Shown here: one piece after another, positions 6,127 to 9,817 of the stretch
How the letters are laid out: each line of letters starts with the position of its first letter
Position numbering within the stretch: position 1 is the first letter of the stretch
Assembly (NCBI GenBank): GCA_964482085.1
Contig: CAYZVS010000016.1
Span: forward strand, 1-9,817
Origin: CAIXDN01 sp964482085
GTDB lineage: Bacteria; Patescibacteriota; Patescibacteriia; 2-12-FULL-60-25
Length of the DNA stretch: 9,817 nucleotides
Direction: 5' to 3'
Translations under genes and position numbers: made by a program
Notes under the pieces: generated by a model
The model's database searches: none
The model's input: the letters and a program-made list of their open reading frames with translations, nothing else
Told to the model about the DNA's origin: nothing

Positions 6127-6196
6127 GATGAGTACGGCTATTAGAACTTTTTTCGTATGCTATTCATATGTTTGTTAGATGCCGAGTTAGACGCTT

Positions 6197-6226
6197 ACAA
6201 AAACCACCCGAAAGGGTGGTTTTTGT
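6197..6226. terminator. Rho-independent terminator of the GlsB-like gene
   Basis: A perfect 13-bp stem (6197-6209 with 6214-6226) closed by a GAAA tetraloop, with A- and T-runs on its flanks so that it can act on both strands. It lies 13 bases after the end of the minus-strand GlsB-like gene. Confidence 0.9.
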
Positions 6227-6238
6227 TCTTCGTGATGA

Positions 6239-6487
6239 TTAGCCACGAATGAGCTTGAGGATGCCGATGAAGACGATGGAACCGATGATTGCTACAATAA
6301 AGCTGTAAATGTTGAAGCCGGTGATACCAGATTTGCCAAAGAATGACATTAACCAGCCACCTACAACGGCGCCGATTATACCTACCACGATATTCAGAAG
6401 CATGCCTTGTTGCGCATCTGTCTTCATAATCATGGACGCGATCCAACCAACGATACCTCCAAAAATTACCCAAAGGATAATAGCCAT
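6239..6487 (-). CDS. GlsB/YeaQ/YmgE family membrane protein
   Basis: An 82-residue, very hydrophobic, glycine-rich protein with three membrane helices. The pattern IFGGIVGWIASMIMKTD, LLNIVVGIIGAVVGGWL and YSFIVAIIGSIVFIGIL is that of the transglycosylase-associated / GlsB-YeaQ-YmgE family of small stress-linked inner membrane proteins. Length and the glycine spacing are normal. The start ATG 6487 has no Shine-Dalgarno sequence; a TATAAT box lies about 47 bases upstream on the same strand, and a strong terminator follows the gene, so it is a single-gene unit. Biochemical function of the family is not known. It is common in stress regulons. Confidence 0.9.
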   Translation of the reverse strand: MAIILWVIFGGIVGWIASMIMKTDAQQGMLLNIVVGIIGAVVGGWLMSFFGKSGITGFNIYSFIVAIIGSIVFIGILKLIRG

Positions 6488-6534
6488 AAAGACGTTATAT
6501 GAAATTGATTAATAAGCTTATCTATCTTAGATAC

Positions 6535-6540
6535 ATTATA
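6535..6540 (-). promoter_or_regulatory. -10 box of the GlsB-like gene
   Basis: On the minus strand TATAAT (6540-6535) is a perfect -10 hexamer, predicting a start near 6528 and a leader of about 40 bases to ATG 6487. The -35 region is weak. It sits directly beyond the end of the broken DM13 gene, so the two genes are not expected to share a transcript start. Confidence 0.5.
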
Positions 6541-6542
6541 CA

Positions 6543-6931
6543 CTAAGATAAGAGAACCTGGAAATGATCCAAATTTATTTTTGCGTGGTTGAAAAGTACC
6601 CCGAATGTCTTACACCAAGTTAATACGTAAGGATATTCCGCTGGGTCGATATCGTATGGGATTTCATAGTTAACGTTCCCTTCTGTTGCTTTTACTCTGC
6701 CTAGACTGACAAATTCTTTTCATCCGTCTTGATGAGTCTCGCTGTTCCGCTAGCTGGGTGACCCGGAGAACCGATCACATCGCTTTGATTAACTGTTGTG
6801 GCCTCTTCCGAGCTGCTGACAGGAGCGACCTCGTCCATATGAACAGTTATAAAAAGAGGGGAGATCAATATGTAGGCAATACCAACAATGAGAACAGCAA
6901 CCAGTAGACCTATGATGTATTTTATTTTCAT
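6543..6931 (-). pseudogene. Broken DM13-domain protein
   Basis: The first frame (ATG 6931 to TAG 6701) codes for a membrane anchor (MKIKYIIGLLVAVLIVGIAY), a Ser/Thr-rich spacer, and the beginning of a DM13 domain (GHPASGTARLIKTDEKN). The second frame carries on with FVSLGRVKATEGNVNYEIP, then YPYVLTWCKTFGVLFNHA, and stops at TAG 6543. Both parts match the DM13 domain, a small extracytoplasmic domain proposed to act in electron transfer, with its conserved WCK-FGVLF end. One missing base in the short A-run (plus strand 6711-6713) explains the frame change. In addition the two halves meet with about 25 residues of the domain's middle missing ('FE..-NGP-LHVYL'-type segment in other members, as I recall the family). 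The gene is therefore doubly damaged and unlikely to give a working domain. Confidence 0.8.
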
Positions 6932-7069
6932 ACGATATGCCTATCATGAAGTTATTGCAGGTTTTCGTGAAATATTTTCCATGGGTTTGTCTTTGGCGAG
7001 CTCATCGTGTAAATACGATATTTTATCATGTGGATTATCGTAAAATAACGCGCTACGTTTTTTCTGAAT

Positions 7070-7489
7070 TTATTGATCAAATTCAACCGTCCACTCAATA
7101 CCAAATTTGTCTCTAAACATTGCAAAGTGTGAACCCCATGGACTTTGGGCGATGGGCATTTCAACCGTTCCGCCTTCCGAAAGGCCGTTAAATATTTTCT
7201 CGGCTTCTTCACGACTTTCTGCAGTGATAGCTATTTTAGATCGGTTTTCATTTTCGTTGACTGGTCCCATCATTTCTGGAACATCATTAGCGATCAGCAT
7301 ATTTTGACCAATAGGCAAAACAATACGCATGATTTTATTTGCCTCTTTCTCGTCTACAGGAAATTCAGCGCTGGCTATGTCTTTGAAACGAATAATCTTT
7401 CCAAACTCTCCGCCAAAGACTGACTTATAAAACGTGAATGCTTCCTCGGCATTTCCGTTGAAGTTGATATAAGGGTTGATGGTTGGCAT
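7070..7489 (-). CDS. PhnB-like VOC family protein
   Basis: A 139-residue cytoplasmic protein of the glyoxalase / vicinal oxygen chelate fold, PhnB-like branch. The amino end INPYINFNGNAEEAFTFYKS, the middle MLIANDVPEMMGP and the carboxy end WGSHFAMFRDKFGIEWTVEF are characteristic: two beta-alpha-beta-beta-beta modules. Length is normal and the frame is intact. Members of this branch are small dimeric proteins of mostly unknown substrate; the family name does not establish a methyltransferase or a glyoxalase activity. The ATG at 7489 has no Shine-Dalgarno sequence. A hairpin terminator at 7521-7550 lies just upstream of its start, isolating it from the divergent gene. Downstream, after 138 bases without a supported gene, is the broken DM13 gene. 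Confidence 0.88.
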   Translation of the reverse strand: MPTINPYINFNGNAEEAFTFYKSVFGGEFGKIIRFKDIASAEFPVDEKEANKIMRIVLPIGQNMLIANDVPEMMGPVNENENRSKIAITAESREEAEKIFNGLSEGGTVEMPIAQSPWGSHFAMFRDKFGIEWTVEFDQ

Positions 7490-7520
7490 AGGATGCTAGG
7501 TTATCCTATTTGCGGCACAT

Positions 7521-7550
7521 AACAAAACCGCCCTTTCAGGCGGTTTTGTT
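7521..7550. terminator. Bidirectional terminator hairpin in a divergent intergenic region
   Basis: AACAAAACCGCC (7521-7532) is perfectly complementary to 7539-7550, loop CTTTCA, with T-rich flanks on both strands. It lies between the starts of two divergent genes (7489 minus and 7629 plus), where no transcript of either gene would need to end. Its sequence is almost identical to the terminator at 8819-8848 on the other side of the 383-codon gene. Confidence 0.85.
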
Positions 7551-7596
7551 TCTACTCAGTCATTGACTTTGTTTACTTTTTATGAATTACTTGCAT

Positions 7597-7613
7597 GGGA
7601 GCCTCACGCTCCC
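7597..7613 (+). other. Small GC hairpin before the TTG start
   Basis: GGGAGC (7597-7602) pairs with GCTCCC (7608-7613) around CTCAC. It sits just before a GAGAGG purine box (7615-7620) that is the likely ribosome site for TTG 7629. It could modulate access to that site; there is no T-run, so it is not a terminator. A TTGACT at 7563-7568 could be the -35 of this gene's promoter, but the matching -10 is poor. Confidence 0.4.
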
Positions 7614-7628
7614 TGAGAGGATTGTACA

Positions 7629-8780
7629 TTGATAAAGAATGATTTTACGCTCCGTCTGGAACAGGCGCTGCGTCACTGGGAAGATCAGATGCTCTTGCGC
7701 AACGCCGCACATCTCTTTGCCAAAGCGCGTCCAAATCTAGAATGGAGCAAGCGGGCGCTCGTAGCGTTCGGCGAGAATATCTTCTACACCTCCGAAGAGA
7801 TCCGCTCGGTACGTGGACTATTGCTTCGTGCGGCCAACGAAGAGGCTGTGCCGGAGCTGTTCACCAAGGCTCTGTATCAGAACGATCCTACGCTCTGGTG
7901 CATATTCGGATGGTGCAAACACTCGCGGAGAATCTATCACGTACCGGCTGACCTTCAGCTCATGCTCAAGGCGACGAAGGTTGCAGACGACATTCAAGCA
8001 GCTCCATTTCCATTCGCTTCCTTCTCTGTCCATCTAGAGGAGGCGATGGATGTCGAGGGGGAGCTGATCGACACGATCGTCGCGTTCTACGAAAGCGGGG
8101 AAGACTGGTATCGCGCAGCTTTTACCCTCCTCCCGACCTCGCTTGCAGAAGAAAAGCCCTTGCATCCGCTTCAGCGACGTCAGATCGAAGAAGCCATCAG
8201 ACAAAAGGACCTGCGCAAAATCGAGAACATTGTCCGCCAAACCGATCCGCGCTCGACGAGGTTCATGCATGCGTTTGAAATCGGGACTGTTGATGGCATT
8301 CTCATCAAGAACGGTACTCCGATGCTGAAGCCCTCAGTCAGCGACACGATCGAGCAAGCCGAGCGGGATTTCGTCGAGAAAGGAGATCCTTCAGGATCCT
8401 ACGGCCTCGTCATGCGTCTCATCTTCGGGCTAGCACGTTATCTCACGATGATGGGCCAAGAGGCGACTGCCGGCGGCTGGTCGACAGGACCTCGGCAGCA
8501 GGGACCGCTACGCGTCATCACCAATGAAGCGCTTGTCTGCCATGTCCAGACCACTCAAATTTTGAGTGAGGAAGAACGTCGCATTTTCCGCAACCACGCA
8601 AAAGGCGGCGGACTCGAAATCTCTCCGCACTTCCGCGAAGGATACTGGAGCCGGCCTTCGGGCCTTGGCCACGATCCTCTCGCTCTAAAAACCGTTTGGC
8701 ATAGTCCGACAATCGTCCGAAAGGATCGGTTGCCAGATGGCGCGCTTCCGTACGGCACGGCAAAGAATGCTATACACTGA
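7629..8780 (+). CDS. 383-residue protein of unknown function, possible mobile-element cargo
   Basis: A soluble, mostly helical protein. The start is TTG 7629, preceded at about 8 bases by GAGAGG, one of the few good Shine-Dalgarno matches in the window. There are no membrane segments and no Walker motifs. The last 60 residues differ in style from the rest: SPHFREGYWSRP (H334, R336, G338, W340), then KTVWHSPTIVRKDRLPDG. A carboxy-terminal pattern of this kind (P-H-x-R-x-G-[HY]-W ... V-x-W-x-P ... V) is, from memory, also found at the end of AcrVA2-type proteins and their many plasmid and phage relatives. The rest of the protein does not obviously match that family. GC content is well above that of the flanking genes and the gene lies between two almost identical terminators, both signs of acquisition as a unit. 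I cannot assign a function. Confidence 0.82.
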   Translation: MIKNDFTLRLEQALRHWEDQMLLRNAAHLFAKARPNLEWSKRALVAFGENIFYTSEEIRSVRGLLLRAANEEAVPELFTKALYQNDPTLWCIFGWCKHSRRIYHVPADLQLMLKATKVADDIQAAPFPFASFSVHLEEAMDVEGELIDTIVAFYESGEDWYRAAFTLLPTSLAEEKPLHPLQRRQIEEAIRQKDLRKIENIVRQTDPRSTRFMHAFEIGTVDGILIKNGTPMLKPSVSDTIEQAERDFVEKGDPSGSYGLVMRLIFGLARYLTMMGQEATAGGWSTGPRQQGPLRVITNEALVCHVQTTQILSEEERRIFRNHAKGGGLEISPHFREGYWSRPSGLGHDPLALKTVWHSPTIVRKDRLPDGALPYGTAKNAIH

Positions 8781-8783
8781 TAC

Positions 8784-8814
8784 GATAGAGGATCGAAAGG
8801 TCCTCTATCTTTAT
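8784..8814 (+). terminator. Terminator of the 383-codon gene
   Basis: An 11-bp stem (8784-8794 with 8799-8809, one G-U pair) capped by a GAAA tetraloop and followed by a T-rich tail (CTTTATTATT). It begins 3 bases after the TGA stop at 8780. Confidence 0.88.
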
Positions 8815-8818
8815 TATT

Positions 8819-8848
8819 ACAAAACCGCCCTTTCGGGCGGTTTTATTA
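8819..8848. terminator. Second, bidirectional terminator after the 383-codon gene
   Basis: AAAACCGCCC (8821-8830) pairs perfectly with GGGCGGTTTT (8835-8844), loop TTTC, followed by ATTAT. It is tandem with the terminator at 8784-8814 and nearly identical to the one at 7521-7550. Confidence 0.9.
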
Positions 8849-8920
8849 TGGCGGGGAAGGGGTGTTAGGTGCCCTTCATAAGTGCGGTATTAATCCCGTC
8901 GGTCAATGATAGAATGTCCC

Positions 8921-8949
8921 TTGCAACATGTCACGACTTTAAGCATTAT
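8921..8949 (+). promoter_or_regulatory. Possible promoter of the three-helix membrane protein gene
   Basis: TTGCAA (8921-8926) and CATTAT (8944-8949) are spaced by 17 bases. The start of transcription would fall at or next to ATG 8955, so the message would have almost no leader, as for PrgI. The stretch 8849-8920 before it shows nothing I can name. Confidence 0.4.
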
Positions 8950-8954
8950 AGCCC

Positions 8955-9308
8955 ATGTATATGAAACAATTTTTGAAAATGGAGTACGCCATAATTGTAT
9001 TGTTTTTTTTGCTCGTGCTATCTGCTTCGTCCCTTGCAATTCATGCAATGATTTTAAAAGAAATATCATACCAACCGATCTTGGCGCAGAATCCTCTCGT
9101 GTACTTCTTCGCCGGTTTTGGCTACCTACTAACACTCCCAGTTCTAGTAATCTGTATCATGCCCGTTCACTTCTTGCAGTTAATAGGAAAGAATGTTGCT
9201 TTTGACGGCCTCTATACATTGATACCTTTTCTAACTGCCTTGCTTTACAGCTTTTTTATCATGTTGTTTCTAACCATGTATAAGCAGCGAAACGTGAAAA
9301 ACAAATAA
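8955..9308 (+). CDS. Three-helix membrane protein, function unknown
   Basis: A 117-residue hydrophobic protein with a basic amino end, three predicted membrane helices (about residues 11-33, 48-76 and 86-108) and a basic tail (YKQRNVKNK), so the carboxy end probably faces the cytoplasm. No family recognised. ATG 8955 and ATG 8961 are both possible starts; neither has a Shine-Dalgarno sequence, and the upstream -10-like box would make a nearly leaderless message starting at the first. The gene is AT-rich, unlike the preceding one. A perfect 16-bp hairpin follows 13 bases after the stop. Confidence 0.65.
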   Translation: MYMKQFLKMEYAIIVLFFLLVLSASSLAIHAMILKEISYQPILAQNPLVYFFAGFGYLLTLPVLVICIMPVHFLQLIGKNVAFDGLYTLIPFLTALLYSFFIMLFLTMYKQRNVKNK

Positions 9309-9321
9309 TTCAGCAAAATGA

Positions 9322-9357
9322 AGAGCCCCGTATCGGTATCAACCGATACGGGGCTCT
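9322..9357. terminator. Perfect 16-bp hairpin between convergent genes
   Basis: AGAGCCCCGTATCGGT (9322-9337) is exactly complementary to 9342-9357, with the 4-base loop ATCA. No T-run follows on the plus strand. On the minus strand the stem is followed by TTCATTTTGC, so it fits best as the terminator of the minus-strand locus ending at 9372, while also lying after the plus-strand gene ending at 9308. Confidence 0.7.
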
Positions 9358-9371
9358 AGAGCTTAGTCAGG

Positions 9372-9583
9372 TTACCAGCAGCCTGGAGCCCACGCCGGAG
9401 CCAGGTAGCCATCAGCGCAATACGCAGGGGTGAGTGAGGAATTGTAGATGGTCATGTCGCGCTGCAACCGACTGTCGTCATTGCAGACATGATACCCACC
9501 CGTGAAGCCGTAGGCGGAACTACCAGAATCAAAAGAAAAAACAAACTTATAACAAGATAATCCTTTTTTCTAAGTTCTTTCAT
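9372..9583 (-). pseudogene. Small exported Cys-containing protein, frameshifted
   Basis: ATG 9583 opens a frame with a clear signal sequence (MKELRKKDYLVISLFFLLIL, then VVPPTAS) that ends after 43 codons. From the T6 run onward (minus strand, near 9535-9540) a second frame reads DSGSSAYGFTGGYHVCNDD, then MTIYNSSLTPAYCADGYLAP and ends AWAPGCW at TAA 9372-9374. Adding a single T to the T6 run joins them into one 70-residue protein. Alternatively the gene has lost a central part, leaving the signal sequence fused out of frame to its carboxy end. The second frame shares the DSGSS motif and a nearby cysteine with the secreted protein at 4682-5307, so the two may be related. No family recognised. 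A strong hairpin directly follows the stop. Confidence 0.5.
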
Positions 9584-9610
9584 AGGTGAATGGGGGGTTA
9601 AAAAAAATGC

Positions 9611-9755
9611 TCAATCAGAAACGATGACCTGACTCACATAGTAACCACCGCTTTCACATCCATAAGCTGACGCCTGGATCATCCATCGTCTATCGCCAAC
9701 CAAAAACGCAACAAACAGCGCAGCTAATTTACAATTTTTGGATTCGAGTATTCAT
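9611..9755 (-). pseudogene. Remnant of a small exported protein
   Basis: ATG 9755 opens MNTRIQKL and stops almost at once. In the next frame there is a coding-like stretch, CKLAALFVAFLVG (hydrophobic), then DRRWMIQASAYGCESGGYYV and SQVIVSD, ending at TGA 9611-9613. Removing one base in the A5 run (plus strand T-run at 9735-9739) joins them into a 47-residue protein with a signal-like start. The start overlaps the end of the partial gene at 9724-9816. The second frame has no usual start codon of its own except an internal TTG. Short, and supported only by composition, so moderate to low confidence. Confidence 0.35.
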
Positions 9756-9816
9756 GAACAAAAATGATATCTAAACCACTTGGACCGAATTCTATTGAAA
9801 TTACTTTAACACAAAA
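9724..9816 (-). CDS. Carboxy end of an unidentified protein, running off the window
   Basis: A minus-strand frame open to the window edge codes for about 30 residues, including VKVISIEFGPSGLDIIFVHE, and ends with TAG at 9724-9726. The alternation of hydrophobic and charged residues looks like beta strands of a real protein, but the piece is too short to identify or to rule out chance. Confidence 0.3.
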   Translation of the reverse strand, partial: FCVKVISIEFGPSGLDIIFVHEYSNPKIVN

Positions 9817-9817
9817 C

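Noticed and set aside
6523..6550. 8-bp inverted repeat (TATCTTAG / CTAAGATA) around the GlsB -10 box
   Set aside because: Weak A/T stem with a 12-base loop; could be an operator but nothing else supports it.
6944..7069. Minus-strand frame after the VOC stop reading RSALFYDNPHDKISYLHDEL and on to a TGA at 6944
   Set aside because: It looks protein-like and is in frame with the VOC gene beyond its TAA, but it has no usable start codon apart from a late ATG that would give only 12 residues, and I recognise no family. The rest of the 6932-7069 gap shows nothing else. It may be a gene remnant.
7521..8848. Paired hairpins as CRISPR or integron attC repeats
   Set aside because: Only two copies, 1.3 kb apart, each a standard terminator with a short loop; no spacer series and no attC core sites.
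1..9817. Alternative genetic code with TGA as glycine
   Set aside because: TGA ends the PrgI frame at its expected length right at the next gene's start, and the intact genes contain no internal TGA that needs decoding.

Overview
The window looks like a piece of a Patescibacteria (Candidate Phyla Radiation) chromosome or a close relative. The reasons are the compact PrgI / TraC-like / VirB4 / membrane-anchored protein / ComF run, the very small average gene size, many small membrane or secreted proteins of unknown function, and the near absence of Shine-Dalgarno sequences before the housekeeping-like genes. TGA is used as a normal stop (PrgI), which argues against the lineages that recode TGA to glycine. 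This placement is an inference from gene content; no rRNA or other marker gene is present.

Region 1 (1-4366, plus strand) is one tight operon. An extended -10 box sits so close to the PrgI start that the mRNA is probably leaderless. It is followed by a PrgI-like membrane protein, a VirB4/TraC amino-domain-like protein, a full VirB4-type ATPase, a single-pass anchored protein, and a ComF-type phosphoribosyltransferase whose start lies inside the preceding gene. This is the conserved, intact part of the window. The pairing of a type IV secretion ATPase module with ComF suggests, but does not prove, a link to DNA transport.

Region 2 (4367-5884) is an insertion or decay zone. It holds a small two-helix membrane protein and a higher-GC secreted protein gene on the minus strand, which has a strong promoter and a frameshift near a perfect 29-base palindrome. 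After these come a truncated PhnB-like VOC gene on the minus strand and then, on the plus strand, the last ~49 codons of a second, diverged comF, which ends just before a strong terminator. The simplest reading is that about 1.3 kb was inserted or replaced at the 3' end of comF, leaving the older comF tail stranded downstream.

Region 3 (5885-7489, minus strand) holds small genes: an anchored 86-residue protein with a one-base frameshift at its start, a GlsB/YeaQ-type membrane protein, a broken DM13-domain protein (in-frame loss plus frameshift) and an intact PhnB-like VOC protein. Region 4 (7490-8848) is a higher-GC 383-codon gene of unknown function on the plus strand, starting at TTG. It is bracketed by two nearly identical hairpin terminators, like a cassette. 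Region 5 (8849-9817) has a three-helix membrane protein, a 16-bp perfect hairpin, and at least two more small minus-strand exported-protein genes that are frameshifted or decayed, plus a partial gene running off the window.

The most striking feature overall is the number of genes, apart from the core operon, that are readable only by changing frame once. Some of these breaks lie at A/T homopolymers (possible assembly error or slippage). Others (comF tail, VOC remnant, DM13) also carry truncations or deletions and so are real decay.
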